Assembly (NCBI GenBank): GCA_029212465.1
Contig: JARGNV010000005.1
Coordinates: 31,544 to 95,543, forward strand
DNA from: Legionellaceae bacterium
GTDB taxonomy: Bacteria; Pseudomonadota; Gammaproteobacteria; Legionellales; Legionellaceae
Length of the DNA: 64,000 nt
Reading direction: 5' to 3'
Below, one piece after another: positions 7,831 to 17,105 of this stretch. A model generated the notes under the pieces. That model did no database searches and was not told where the DNA came from. It saw only the letters and a program-made list of their open reading frames with translations. Position numbers and translations under genes: made by a program. Numbering within the stretch: position 1 is the first letter of the stretch; each line of letters opens with the position of its first letter.

Positions 7831-9492
7831 TTATTGAATAACGCTGTTTAGCGTCCAGTGCGGTGTGTTTAAGCGTACAATGCTTTCTTGTGCATGGAGA
7901 TGTTTGTTTGGAAAGTCATCTCTAAAATGCCCACCGCGCGACTCACGCCTTGAAAGCGCTGAACTTACAATCAGTTCAGCATTTAAAATAATATTTCTTA
8001 GTTCAATAAAGTCCCGTGTAATGCAGTGCGTCCAGTAATAATCTTCGATAATTTCTTTGCGTTTTTGAATCAGTTGTAGCAAATCATTGAGTCCTGCTTC
8101 TGTACGCACGATGCCTGCATATGACATCATTTCTCCTCGCAAGCCGCGCCAGTGCGCATTAATTTGACTGGCACGCCTGTGATTTACCTCTCGTGGAGAG
8201 TGCCACGCAGGCAGTTCATGTTTGAGGGTCCAGGGAGTTTTAAGCTGCTTAAGCGTTGCATGTGCGGCATTCGATGCCATAACAACCGCTTCAAGCAGCG
8301 AATTACTGGCAAGGCGGTTGGCACCATGTAGTCCTGTAAATGCCACTTCGCCAATAGCATATAAGCGCTCTAAGTCAGTTTGACCATCGGGTGTTGCAAG
8401 AATACCACCGCATTGATAATGTGCTGCGGGCACGACCGGAATCATGCCTTCAGACATATCAATACCAATTGATTCAAGGGTTGTATAAATCTTAGGGAAA
8501 CGTTTTTTTAGAAAAGCACGTGGTTGATGCGTAATATCTAAATAAACAAACGGATGTTCACTTTTTTCGATTTCATTAAAAATGGCGCGTGCCACAATAT
8601 CGCGCGTAGCCAGCTCTTTTTGTTCAGGCGCATAATGCGCCATAAATTGTGCGTGTGTATCGGCGTTTCGTAATACACCACCTTCACCTCGAACAGCCTC
8701 AGAAATTAAAAAGTTACTGATATCTGGATGGTAGAGCAGGGTCGGGTGAAATTGATAAAATTCCATGTTGCCAATGCGCGCACCTGCGCGATATGCCATG
8801 GCAACCCCATCGCCTGTTGCAACCATACTGTTAGTGGTATAGCGATAGGTTTTACCCGCCCCTCCTGTTGCAAGTACTACGCAGCGTGCAAAATAGGTAT
8901 GAACTTGCTGTGTATTGCTATCTAAAATATAAGCGCCTAACACTTCGCCTTGGTGGCTTGTTCGATGTGGATGATATTGCGTAATGAGATTAACAGCCGT
9001 GTGATTTTCAAGACAGAGAATGTTTGGGTGTTCATGAATTTGTGTGAGTAAAGCCTGCATCATTGCAAAACCAGTTTGGTCGCCCGCATGTAAAATGCGC
9101 CGGTGGCTATGCCCGCCCTCATGTGCCAGCGCATATTCATGCATATTGGTTTTATCGAATTGAACGGTATGTTTTTCAAGAGACTGGATGGCATCAGGAC
9201 TCTTTTGAAGAATAGCGCGAACATTACTAGCGTAGCATAAGCCATCGCCTGCGTTTAATGTGTCTTCAATGTGTGCTTGAATGGAGTCTTCTGCAGTTAA
9301 AGCAGTTGCAATGCCCCCTTGGGCATATCTACTATTACATTCACCCAATACGGTTTTGCTAATCAGTGCAAGGGTTGCTTTGGGGTGGTGCTGCAAGACT
9401 TCTAAGCAGTAGTGTAAGCCCGCAAGCCCCCCTCCAATCACCAGTATATCGACGTGATGTATTTCGCCTTGTTGTGACAAATCAGCGGTCAT
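7831..9492 (-). CDS. nadB: L-aspartate oxidase
   Basis: NadB is the flavoenzyme that oxidises L-aspartate to iminoaspartate, the substrate of NadA. The N-terminal FAD-binding GGGLAGLHYC motif lies near residue 20. The succinate-dehydrogenase-like RYAQGGIA block and the AVRGEGG, THQPRAFL-type and HGANRLASNSLLEA motifs follow in order. The C-terminal helical domain starts near residue 420. At 553 residues it matches the family. The start ATG overlaps the purB stop as ATGA, so purB and nadB are translationally coupled. The gene converges on the unknown gene ending at 7817 with a 13-base gap. Confidence 0.97.
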   Translation of the reverse strand: MTADLSQQGEIHHVDILVIGGGLAGLHYCLEVLQHHPKATLALISKTVLGECNSRYAQGGIATALTAEDSIQAHIEDTLNAGDGLCYASNVRAILQKSPDAIQSLEKHTVQFDKTNMHEYALAHEGGHSHRRILHAGDQTGFAMMQALLTQIHEHPNILCLENHTAVNLITQYHPHRTSHQGEVLGAYILDSNTQQVHTYFARCVVLATGGAGKTYRYTTNSMVATGDGVAMAYRAGARIGNMEFYQFHPTLLYHPDISNFLISEAVRGEGGVLRNADTHAQFMAHYAPEQKELATRDIVARAIFNEIEKSEHPFVYLDITHQPRAFLKKRFPKIYTTLESIGIDMSEGMIPVVPAAHYQCGGILATPDGQTDLERLYAIGEVAFTGLHGANRLASNSLLEAVVMASNAAHATLKQLKTPWTLKHELPAWHSPREVNHRRASQINAHWRGLRGEMMSYAGIVRTEAGLNDLLQLIQKRKEIIEDYYWTHCITRDFIELRNIILNAELIVSSALSRRESRGGHFRDDFPNKHLHAQESIVRLNTPHWTLNSVIQ

Positions 9493-10859
9493 GAGAAGGC
9501 TTTGACGAGTGCGCCGGCAAGTCCTGTGTATGCTTGCGGGGTGAGCGCTAACAAGTCTTTTTTAGCGTCATCAGGCAAGTCTAGGCTGTCAATGAATGCT
9601 TGTAATGTGTCTTGATTCATAGCCTGTCCTCGTGAAAAATCACGTAGCGCCTCATAAGCGTTGGGAAGCCCGTGCCTGCGCATAACCGTTTGTATGGCTT
9701 CGGTTACCACTTCCCATTTGTCATTTAAGTCGTTGTTTAGCGCTTGAGTATTAATTTCAAGCTTTTCGTTTCCTTTTGCAATGGCTTGGTAGGCAATAAA
9801 GGCATAAGCAAAGGCAACACCTAGGTTACGTAGCACGGTTGAATCAGATAAATCACGCTGCATGCGAGATTGCGTCAGCTTATTGGCAAAATGATCAAAC
9901 AACGTGTTGGAAAGGCCGAGATTCCCTTCTGCATTTTCAAAGTCGATGGGATTCACTTTGTGTGGCATAGTTGATGAACCTACTTCATCTTTGACAGTTT
10001 TTTGTTTGAAGTAGCCCAGTGAAATGTAAGACCAAATATCACGGGTATAATCGAGTAAAATATTATTGATACGAATCATTAAGTGTGACACTTCAGCAAG
10101 TCCATCGTGTGGTTCAATTTGAGTGGTGTAGGCACTGAATGACAAGCCGAGCTTTGTAACAAAGCGTGAGCAGTGTTTTCGCCAGTTAACGTTAGGGTAG
10201 GCGATGATGTGTGCGTTATAGTTGCCAACGGCACCGTTACATTTGGCAGAAATAAGGACTTCAGCAAGTTGTTGCAAGGGACGCTTTAAGCGCGCTGAAA
10301 AGTTAATCAGTTCTTTGCCAAGGGTGGTTGGGGTGGCGGGTTGACCGTGGGTTCGGCCAAGCATTGCCGCTTCACCATGCTGTTTGCCAAGCAATGTGAT
10401 ACCACCCGTGATTTCAGCGAGCGTTGGTTGAATGACTTGTGCTAATGCTTCTTTCACCATAAAAGCATACGCGAGATTATTGATATCTTCTGAAGTGCAT
10501 GCAAAATGAATAAAGCTTGTGACGGCGCTAAGTGGTTCAAAGGAGGTGAGTTTGTCTCGTAGATAATATTCTACAGCTTTAACATCATGGTTTGTTTTTT
10601 TCTCGTAAGCTTTGATGGCGTTGGCCTCATTTTCATCAAAGTTTACAATGAGCTGATTTAAAAATGTTTTAGATGCCTCAGTGAGTGGTGGCACTTCGAT
10701 AATTTTAGGGTTTGCAGCTAAAGACTCAAGCCAGCGTACTTCAATGAGTAATCGATAGTAAATAAGGCCAAATTCACTGAAGAAAGGGCTCAAAGCCCGT
10801 GTTTTTTTGAGGTATCGTCCATCAACAGGTGAGATTGAATTAAGAGCAGATAGAGTCAT
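9489..10859 (-). CDS. purB: Adenylosuccinate lyase
   Basis: PurB cleaves SAICAR and adenylosuccinate, releasing fumarate, in purine synthesis. At 456 residues it matches the E. coli enzyme. The opening LSALNSISPVDGRY is typical. Substrate and catalytic regions appear as FIHFACTSEDINNLAYA, GRTHGQPATPTT and the fumarase/aspartase superfamily signature SSTMPHKVNPIDFEN. The family is cytoplasmic and tetrameric. It is the upstream gene of a two-gene minus-strand unit with nadB (4-base overlap) and is divergent from ppsA across a 130-base gap. Pairing purB with nadB joins two routes that exchange fumarate and aspartate, but no regulatory link is visible. Confidence 0.98.
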   Translation of the reverse strand: MTLSALNSISPVDGRYLKKTRALSPFFSEFGLIYYRLLIEVRWLESLAANPKIIEVPPLTEASKTFLNQLIVNFDENEANAIKAYEKKTNHDVKAVEYYLRDKLTSFEPLSAVTSFIHFACTSEDINNLAYAFMVKEALAQVIQPTLAEITGGITLLGKQHGEAAMLGRTHGQPATPTTLGKELINFSARLKRPLQQLAEVLISAKCNGAVGNYNAHIIAYPNVNWRKHCSRFVTKLGLSFSAYTTQIEPHDGLAEVSHLMIRINNILLDYTRDIWSYISLGYFKQKTVKDEVGSSTMPHKVNPIDFENAEGNLGLSNTLFDHFANKLTQSRMQRDLSDSTVLRNLGVAFAYAFIAYQAIAKGNEKLEINTQALNNDLNDKWEVVTEAIQTVMRRHGLPNAYEALRDFSRGQAMNQDTLQAFIDSLDLPDDAKKDLLALTPQAYTGLAGALVKAFS

Positions 10860-10898
10860 ATAAATGCAGTTAAGTAATTTAGTGTGAGTTAGGAGCCC

Positions 10899-10904
10899 TA
10901 TAAT
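10899..10904 (+). promoter_or_regulatory. Candidate -10 element upstream of ppsA
   Basis: A perfect TATAAT lies at 10899-10904, 85 bases before the ppsA start, in the purB/ppsA divergent gap. No convincing -35 hexamer is seen at 17 bases; TTTAGT at 10878-10883 gives only a 15-base spacer. Confidence 0.35.
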
Positions 10905-10989
10905 AGACGATTACGCTGCACGATAGAAGTTGCACAGAGCATGAATTTCAGTAGAATGAGGCTTATTTTCGAAGGAATCGAGAGGACTT

Positions 10990-13404
10990 ATGCCTGATAT
11001 CGTATATACATTAAATTTTCAACAGCTTGGAATGGCAGAATTAGACCGTGTCGGAGGAAAGAATGCTTCTCTCGGTGAGATGATTAGTCATTTAAGTGGT
11101 CTGGGGGTTCGCGTTCCAGGTGGGTTTGCAACTACTTCAGATGCTTTTCATGATTTTTTATCGCAAGGTGCGCTTCGACAAAATATTCAAGCAGCGTTGA
11201 AAGGCTTAGATGTTGACGATGTGGCAGCACTTGCGCGGGTGGGTGCAAGTATTCGTGAAATGATACTCAACGCATCTTTTAGTCCCTTGTTTGAAACAGC
11301 AGTGCATGATGCTTACCAAGCCCTCAGAGAAAAAATTGGCCACGATAATTTTACAGTTGCTGTACGTTCTTCTGCAACAGCCGAAGACTTACCCGATGCA
11401 TCGTTTGCAGGCCAACAAGAAACACTTCTAAATGTAAAAGGGGTTGATGCTGTTTTAGTAGCTATGAAAGAAGTATTTGCCTCACTCTACAATGATAGGG
11501 CAATTGCTTATCGCGTACACCATGGATTTGCACATGATGATGTTGCGTTGTCTGTGGGTGTACAGCAAATGGTTCGAAGTGATTGTGGTGCAAGTGGTGT
11601 GATGTTTACCCTAGACACTGAGTCTGGGTTTGATCAGGTGGTTTTTATCACATCATCTTATGGTTTGGGCGAAATGGTGGTGCAGGGTGCTGTTAACCCA
11701 GATGAGTTTTATGTTTATAAGCCAGCACTTCGTGCAGGGCGTGAGGCTATTATTCGCCGAAACTTAGGTGAAAAGGCATTGGAAATGGTCTATAACACAG
11801 ACCCCCATGCCAGTGAACGTGTGATGACACAAGATGTTGACGAAACAAGACGGCTACAGTTTTCATTGACTGCAGAAGATGTTGAATATTTAGCACGTCA
11901 AGCCATGATAATTGAAGAGCAGTATGGTCGCCCTATGGATATTGAATGGGGTAAGGACGGTGTTGATGGCACAATTTATTTATTACAGGCACGGCCTGAA
12001 ACCGTACAAAGCCAACTGGCCGCCGCAGATAAACAAGTGATTGAGCGTTATGCTTTGAAAGCAACCGCTACCACTTTGACTGAAGGACGTAGCATTGGGC
12101 AGCGTATTGGTCAGGGACGTGTGCGCGTGATTAAAAATGTTTCTGAAATGCATCGTGTTGAGCCGGGTGATGTGTTGGTGTCTGATATGACAGACCCTGA
12201 CTGGGAGCCTATCATGAAGCGCGCATCAGCGATTGTGACGAATCGTGGTGGGCGTACATGCCACGCTGCAATTATTGCACGAGAGCTTGGTATTCCTGCG
12301 GTGGTTGGCTGTGGGGATGCAACGCGTGTGATTCCTGATGGTGCAGAAGTCACCGTGAGCTGTGCTGAGGGTGACACCGGTTACGTATATCAGGGTCTCT
12401 TACCATTTGAACGCTCAGTACTGGATGTAGAAACATTGCCTGACTTGCCGATGAAAGTGATGTTGAATGTTGGAAACCCTGAGCGTGCATTTACATTCCA
12501 GTCTATTCCAAATGCAGGTGTTGGTCTTGCTCGGTTGGAGTTTCTGATTTCCAATACAATTGGCATCCATCCGAAGGCATTACTCGCGTTTGATGATTTA
12601 AAGGATGCAGAGCTAAAGCAAAAAATTGCCGATAAAACAGCTGCTTATGCAAGCCCGGTTGCCTATTATGTTGAGCGCTTGAAAGAAGGTATTGCAACGA
12701 TTGCAGCGGCTTTTTATCCGAAGCCTGTGATTGTGCGTTTGTCTGATTTTAAATCAAATGAGTATGCAAATCTTTTAGGTGGGCCGTTGTATGAACCAGA
12801 AGAAGAAAACCCAATGCTTGGATTTAGAGGTGCGTCTCGTTATGTGGCACCTGAGTTTTCAGATTGCTTTGCGCTAGAATGCCAAGCGGTGAAAGCAGTA
12901 CGTGAGTCGATGGGGCTTAATAATGTTGAAGTGATGATTCCATTTGTGCGCACGGTTAAGGAAGCGTCCAAGGTAATCGATGTGCTCAATGCCAACGGGC
13001 TTCGACGTGGAGAAAACGGGCTGCGCGTGATTATGATGTGTGAGTTGCCATCCAATGCGTTGCTGGCTGAAGCATTTCTGGAGCACTTCGATGGCTTTTC
13101 AATTGGCTCTAATGACTTAACACAATTAACACTTGGGCTTGATAGAGATTCGGGCCTCGTGGCTGAGCAGTTTGATGAGCGTGATTTGGCTGTAAAAACG
13201 TTGTTGCATATGGCGATTGATACGTGTAAACGTGCTGGTAAGTATGTTGGCATTTGTGGGCAAGGGCCGTCAGATCATCCCGACTTAGCCTTGTGGCTGA
13301 TGCAGCAGGGAATTGATAGCGTGTCGCTTAATCCGGATACCGTACTTGAGACAAGTCTTATGCTTGCAAAGCAGCAAGTTGAACCGCTGGACGTTTTATC
13401 ATGA
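10990..13404 (+). CDS. ppsA: Phosphoenolpyruvate synthase
   Basis: PpsA converts pyruvate and ATP to PEP, AMP and phosphate, opening gluconeogenesis from pyruvate. The protein has 804 residues, close to the ~790 of E. coli. The N-terminal ATP-grasp nucleotide-binding domain starts with [10 protein letters not shown] and includes [20 protein letters not shown]. The phosphohistidine domain contains [21 protein letters not shown] near residue 415, with the swivelling His. The C-terminal PEP-binding TIM barrel has [26 protein letters not shown] and the catalytic Cys region [17 protein letters not shown] precedes the ATG. The stop overlaps the next gene (antiporter) as ATGA. The small regulatory kinase PpsR, often next door, is not in this gap. 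Confidence 0.98.
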   Translation: MPDIVYTLNFQQLGMAELDRVGGKNASLGEMISHLSGLGVRVPGGFATTSDAFHDFLSQGALRQNIQAALKGLDVDDVAALARVGASIREMILNASFSPLFETAVHDAYQALREKIGHDNFTVAVRSSATAEDLPDASFAGQQETLLNVKGVDAVLVAMKEVFASLYNDRAIAYRVHHGFAHDDVALSVGVQQMVRSDCGASGVMFTLDTESGFDQVVFITSSYGLGEMVVQGAVNPDEFYVYKPALRAGREAIIRRNLGEKALEMVYNTDPHASERVMTQDVDETRRLQFSLTAEDVEYLARQAMIIEEQYGRPMDIEWGKDGVDGTIYLLQARPETVQSQLAAADKQVIERYALKATATTLTEGRSIGQRIGQGRVRVIKNVSEMHRVEPGDVLVSDMTDPDWEPIMKRASAIVTNRGGRTCHAAIIARELGIPAVVGCGDATRVIPDGAEVTVSCAEGDTGYVYQGLLPFERSVLDVETLPDLPMKVMLNVGNPERAFTFQSIPNAGVGLARLEFLISNTIGIHPKALLAFDDLKDAELKQKIADKTAAYASPVAYYVERLKEGIATIAAAFYPKPVIVRLSDFKSNEYANLLGGPLYEPEEENPMLGFRGASRYVAPEFSDCFALECQAVKAVRESMGLNNVEVMIPFVRTVKEASKVIDVLNANGLRRGENGLRVIMMCELPSNALLAEAFLEHFDGFSIGSNDLTQLTLGLDRDSGLVAEQFDERDLAVKTLLHMAIDTCKRAGKYVGICGQGPSDHPDLALWLMQQGIDSVSLNPDTVLETSLMLAKQQVEPLDVLS

Positions 13405-14879
13405 GTGAGGTGATAAAGCGTCGCCTTTTTTTTCTGTTATTTTTGTTGCTACTTGGGTGTTTATTTTTGCCCAACTTTGCTTTTGCAGCGGGAGCAAATA
13501 GCCATGAAGATCCAGTTGCCTCGGTTGTATTGTGGGTAACCTTGATTTTTTTCTTTGGTGTCATGGGGCGCTATATTGCACAACGCTTGAACCAGCCTGG
13601 GGTATTGGGCGAGTTACTCATGGGCGTTTTGCTTGGTAACTTCTGTTATTTTCTAGGCTTGCCACTGGCGGTTTTATTGCGTGAAGGTGGCATTGTTTTT
13701 GATGTGATGGGGGATATTCTAGCAGGCTCCTCTGTTGCAGAAGCCGTCTATACAGTGCTTCCGAGGCTCCCAGAGGCGAAACAAGTTACAGCTGTATTAA
13801 CAGGCTCAGACGGTACAAACTTGATTCGCGTTGCTTATGTGGTTGATAGTTTTTCTCGTTATGGTGTTATCTTTTTACTGTTTATGGTGGGGCTTGAAAC
13901 TTCTATTGATGAAATTAAGCATACAGGTCAGGAGTCGATTCGTGTTGCAATTATTGGTGTTTTAGCACCGATTATTTGTGGTTTTTTGGTGACATTGCTC
14001 TTGGTACCTGAAGCGTCGCTTAAAACGGATTTATTCTTGGCTGCAACGCTTTGTGCAACCAGTGTTGGCATTACTGCACGCGTTTTGAAAGAGCTAAAAA
14101 AAATACGTACGAGAGAAGCCAAAACTATTCTGGGTGCGGCCATGATTGATGATGTTTTAGGGCTTATTATTTTAGCAATGGTAAGTAGTGTGGTGCTTAC
14201 GGGTATTGTTGATGTAGCAACTCTTGGACGCGTACTTTTGCAAGTGGTGCTCTTTTTTACAGGGGTTTTATTAATGGGGCCCTGGGTTTTACGGCGCATG
14301 GTTGCGTTGTTTCGTTTTTTAGAGCCTTGGGAAGCGAAGCTGGTTATTTCATTTGTGTTTGTAATGGCCCTTTCATGGCTTGCAACGGTTGTGCAGCTGG
14401 CGAGTATTATAGGGGCATTTGCGGCGGGCTTGATTATTCATGATGGCTTTTTTGATGGTCATGCCTTAGATGGCGAGCGTGATACACAAATTCGAGAACT
14501 GGTAGCCCCTCTTGAAGCCTTATTGGCACCACTATTTTTCATGTTAATTGGGATTCAAGTTAAACTAGAAGCGTTTTTAGATTGGCACGTTTTATTGGTG
14601 TCTGCAGGCCTAACGATTGCAGCCGTTCTTGGAAAATTGGTGAGTGGCTGGGGTGGTGCAAAAAAAGACGATCGCTTATTAATTGGGATTGGCATGTTAC
14701 CACGTGGTGAGGTAGGGCTTGTATTTGCATCGATTGGGCGAACCCTTGGTGTGTTGTCAGATGATTTATTTTCGGCGATTATTTTGATGGTCATTATTAC
14801 GACCTTTGTAGCACCACCCTGGTTAAAATTGCGCTATGCGAAACTCTCTGAAAAGTCGAAGAAGGTAACGCATGCTTGA
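13401..14879 (+). CDS. CPA2-family cation:proton antiporter
   Basis: A 492-residue inner-membrane protein of the monovalent cation:proton antiporter-2 family (Kef/NapA/GerN type). A cleavable or anchoring N-terminal hydrophobic segment (residues ~8-30, ending NFAFA) is followed by about twelve transmembrane helices. The core motif around the ion-binding site is visible as [11 protein letters not shown], with the Asp-Asp pair expected in electrogenic members and many Kef relatives, and [17 protein letters not shown] matches the first conserved block. No C-terminal TrkA-N (RCK) domain is present, so it is a NapA-like stand-alone antiporter rather than a full KefB/C. It overlaps ppsA by four bases and nadC by eight, so it is co-transcribed with them. 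The transported ion (Na+ or K+) cannot be read from sequence. Confidence 0.88.
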   Translation: MSEVIKRRLFFLLFLLLLGCLFLPNFAFAAGANSHEDPVASVVLWVTLIFFFGVMGRYIAQRLNQPGVLGELLMGVLLGNFCYFLGLPLAVLLREGGIVFDVMGDILAGSSVAEAVYTVLPRLPEAKQVTAVLTGSDGTNLIRVAYVVDSFSRYGVIFLLFMVGLETSIDEIKHTGQESIRVAIIGVLAPIICGFLVTLLLVPEASLKTDLFLAATLCATSVGITARVLKELKKIRTREAKTILGAAMIDDVLGLIILAMVSSVVLTGIVDVATLGRVLLQVVLFFTGVLLMGPWVLRRMVALFRFLEPWEAKLVISFVFVMALSWLATVVQLASIIGAFAAGLIIHDGFFDGHALDGERDTQIRELVAPLEALLAPLFFMLIGIQVKLEAFLDWHVLLVSAGLTIAAVLGKLVSGWGGAKKDDRLLIGIGMLPRGEVGLVFASIGRTLGVLSDDLFSAIILMVIITTFVAPPWLKLRYAKLSEKSKKVTHA

Positions 14880-15711
14880 TAAGACCAACTTATTGCTTGA
14901 TGTAACCCGTGCGTTAGAAGAAGATGTGGGACAGGGAGATATTACAGCGGGTTTAATTCCTGAGAATTTACACGCAAAAGCCACGATTTTATCGCGTGAG
15001 CCGATGGTTGTATGCGGCATTCCTTGGGTGAACCAGGTGTTTTCAGCGGTTGATTCAGCAGTTACTATTAATTGGCAAGTTGCTGAAGAAGACACGTTAA
15101 GTGAGCCGATGATACTTGCAACAATTGAAGGCGCTGTACGTAGCATATTAACCGCTGAGCGGGCAGCACTTAATTTCTTACAAACTTTGTCTGGCATTGC
15201 GACCGAAACAAGGCGGTATGTGAAATGCTTGGAAGGATTGCATACACAGTTACTTGATACGAGAAAAACAATCCCGGGCTTAAGGGTTGCTTCTAAGTAT
15301 GCGGTGCGTTGTGGTGGTGGCGTGAATCACCGTCTCGGTTTGTTTGATGCAATTCTCATTAAAGAAAATCATATTAAAGCGTGTGGCTCTATTGATGCTG
15401 CAGTGCATCTTGCACGTGAACGCGGTGTAGGCCTGTGGATTGAAGTCGAGGTAGAAACGCTGGATGAATTTAAACAGGCACTCAATGCGCAACCTGACAG
15501 AATTTTGTTGGATAACTTTAGTGAAGTCATGCTTTCAGAAGCTGTTGCACTGAGGCAGTCGTCGGATGTGCTCTTAGAGGCGTCTGGAGGTGTTGACCTG
15601 TCAAATATTCGAAGTATTGCTGAAACAGGCGTTGATTATATTTCTGTGGGCGCGACGACCAAATCAGTACGTGCTATCGATTTGAGCTTATTGTTGGATG
15701 ATGACTTATGA
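14872..15711 (+). CDS. nadC: Nicotinate-nucleotide pyrophosphorylase (quinolinate phosphoribosyltransferase)
   Basis: NadC combines quinolinate with PRPP and decarboxylates it to nicotinate mononucleotide, the third de novo NAD step. At 279 residues it matches the family. The motifs are in order: EEDVGQGDIT near residue 15, ERAALNFLQTLSGIAT near residue 105, LDTRKTIPGLR (phosphate and substrate binding), VRCGGGVNHRLGLFDAILIKENH, and the C-terminal EASGG and DYISVGATTKS barrel-end blocks. It overlaps the antiporter by 8 bases and murG by 4. All three de novo NAD genes lie within 10 kb but on different strands. Confidence 0.98.
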   Translation: MLDKTNLLLDVTRALEEDVGQGDITAGLIPENLHAKATILSREPMVVCGIPWVNQVFSAVDSAVTINWQVAEEDTLSEPMILATIEGAVRSILTAERAALNFLQTLSGIATETRRYVKCLEGLHTQLLDTRKTIPGLRVASKYAVRCGGGVNHRLGLFDAILIKENHIKACGSIDAAVHLARERGVGLWIEVEVETLDEFKQALNAQPDRILLDNFSEVMLSEAVALRQSSDVLLEASGGVDLSNIRSIAETGVDYISVGATTKSVRAIDLSLLLDDDL

Positions 15712-16772
15712 AGCCTACTCTCGTATTTACAGGGGGGGGGACTGCAGGTCATGTCACGCCTAATTTGGCACTGATAGATGCATTGTCTGCTGATTTTAAG
15801 ATGATTTATATTGGCTCTCAAAAAGGCATTGAGCATCAAATGGTGTCCGCTAAAAAAATACCCTATTATGCAGTTCGCTCTGGAAAGCTCAGGCGTTACT
15901 TTAGCTGGCAGAATGTGCGAGATCCATTTAATTTACTCATTGGTATTTTTCAATCAGCGTTGTTGTTGCGCCGCTTAAAACCGAAGCTTGTGTTTTCAAA
16001 GGGTGGGTTTGTTGCTTTACCGGTTGTGATTGGTGCATGGCTTAATCGTATTCCTGTGATAGCACATGAATCAGATTTGAGTCCAGGCCTTGCTAACCGG
16101 CTTAGTTTTCCATTTGTAACAACGATTTGTGTCACATTTGATGCTGGAAAAGCTTATTTCAAACGGAAAGATAAGGTGCTTGTAACGGGTACGCCTATTC
16201 GGCCTGAGTTATTGAAAGGCTCTCGTGAGGCAGGATTAGCACACTGTGGGTTTGATGGCAGCAAACCATGTTTGCTAATTATGGGGGGAAGTCTTGGTGC
16301 GCAAGTATTAAACCGCTGTGTACGAGAAGTCCTTGATGCATTGTGCATGACGTTTCATGTGATTCACTTATGTGGGACGGGCAAAGTAGATGATACGCTC
16401 TTGAAGCATCCAGATTATTATCAATTAGAATATGCAACAGATGAGTTACCAGACTTATTTGCGGCAAGTAATGTCGTGCTTTCACGTGCGGGCGCGAATG
16501 CGTTATATGAAATTTTGGCGTTGGCCAAACCGCATGTATTAGTGCCGCTTTCGCGCCGTTATAGCCGTGGTGACCAAATTGATAATGCACGCTACTTTGA
16601 GAAAAAAGGGATTAGCACGGTTTTAGAAGATACTGAAGACTTAAGTGCGGATGTGGTGCGCGAAACGATCGAGCGTGTATATGCAGCACGTGAAGGCAGT
16701 ATACAAAAAATGAAGGCGTTAAATATTCAGTCAGCAACGCCCGTTCTAATTGATTTAATTAAACAACAGTAA
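15708..16772 (+). CDS. murG: MurG-type UDP-GlcNAc:undecaprenyl-PP-MurNAc-pentapeptide GlcNAc transferase
   Basis: A GT28-family glycosyltransferase of 354 residues that should build lipid II on the cytoplasmic face of the membrane. The N-terminal GGGTAGHVTPNLA loop (residues 8-20), KGGFVALPVVIGAW, the HESDLSPGLANRL block and the C-terminal GGSLGAQVLN donor-binding and SRAGANALYE segments are all present. The C-terminal SRGDQIDNARYFEK in place of the proteobacterial form, together with SGKLRRYF and SKGGFVALPVV, looks more like the second MurG paralogue of Firmicutes such as Bacillus cereus than like enterobacterial MurG (judged from memory). It sits outside the dcw cluster, 4 bases inside nadC. 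Nine consecutive G (15732-15740) encode the Gly triplet of the motif. It could be a paralogue, with the housekeeping murG elsewhere. Confidence 0.85.
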   Translation: MKPTLVFTGGGTAGHVTPNLALIDALSADFKMIYIGSQKGIEHQMVSAKKIPYYAVRSGKLRRYFSWQNVRDPFNLLIGIFQSALLLRRLKPKLVFSKGGFVALPVVIGAWLNRIPVIAHESDLSPGLANRLSFPFVTTICVTFDAGKAYFKRKDKVLVTGTPIRPELLKGSREAGLAHCGFDGSKPCLLIMGGSLGAQVLNRCVREVLDALCMTFHVIHLCGTGKVDDTLLKHPDYYQLEYATDELPDLFAASNVVLSRAGANALYEILALAKPHVLVPLSRRYSRGDQIDNARYFEKKGISTVLEDTEDLSADVVRETIERVYAAREGSIQKMKALNIQSATPVLIDLIKQQ

Positions 16773-16781
16773 GGAGTTGTA

Positions 16782-17105
16782 ATGCTATACGATGCTGGAC
16801 CTCATGCGTTTTATTATCAGAGACGATATGCAGGAAATACGAGTGAGGTAGACAAAAAGACAGATGCAGCTTATCAGCTGTGGCTTAAGTGCAGAGAGGA
16901 GCACAAACATTCACCTGCTACGGTTGTTGCAGATGCGAAATATGTTGAGAATACTGTTTGTAAAACAGCGTATACAAAAAATACACCAACACCTCCTTTT
17001 TGCAGCGAGTTAGAGATTCTTTTACGGTATGCATTTTTGGCGAAAATACCACCAGTAGATAAAGCGGAGCCCAAAGCAAGTAACATGACGCCATCTGGGC
17101 CTTAG
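16782..17105 (+). CDS. Small unknown protein
   Basis: A 107-residue reading frame nine bases after murG with AAGGAGTTGTA directly before the ATG, so it is probably translated from the same mRNA. I recognise no family. It is polar, with three Cys (residues ~38, 61, 74), a central Ala/Val/Lys part, a short hydrophobic patch (LEILLRYAFLAKI, residues ~77-89) too weak for a clear membrane helix, and a Pro/Lys-rich end. No signal peptide is visible. It overlaps the convergent ygfZ stop by four bases. The good ribosome site and full use of the gap support it as real; function is unknown. Confidence 0.55.
   Translation: MLYDAGPHAFYYQRRYAGNTSEVDKKTDAAYQLWLKCREEHKHSPATVVADAKYVENTVCKTAYTKNTPTPPFCSELEILLRYAFLAKIPPVDKAEPKASNMTPSGP

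Noticed and set aside
12840..13253. Minus-strand frame opposite the ppsA barrel domain
   Set aside because: It is antisense to the PEP-binding barrel, and is Ser/Thr/Arg-rich as expected for a shadow.
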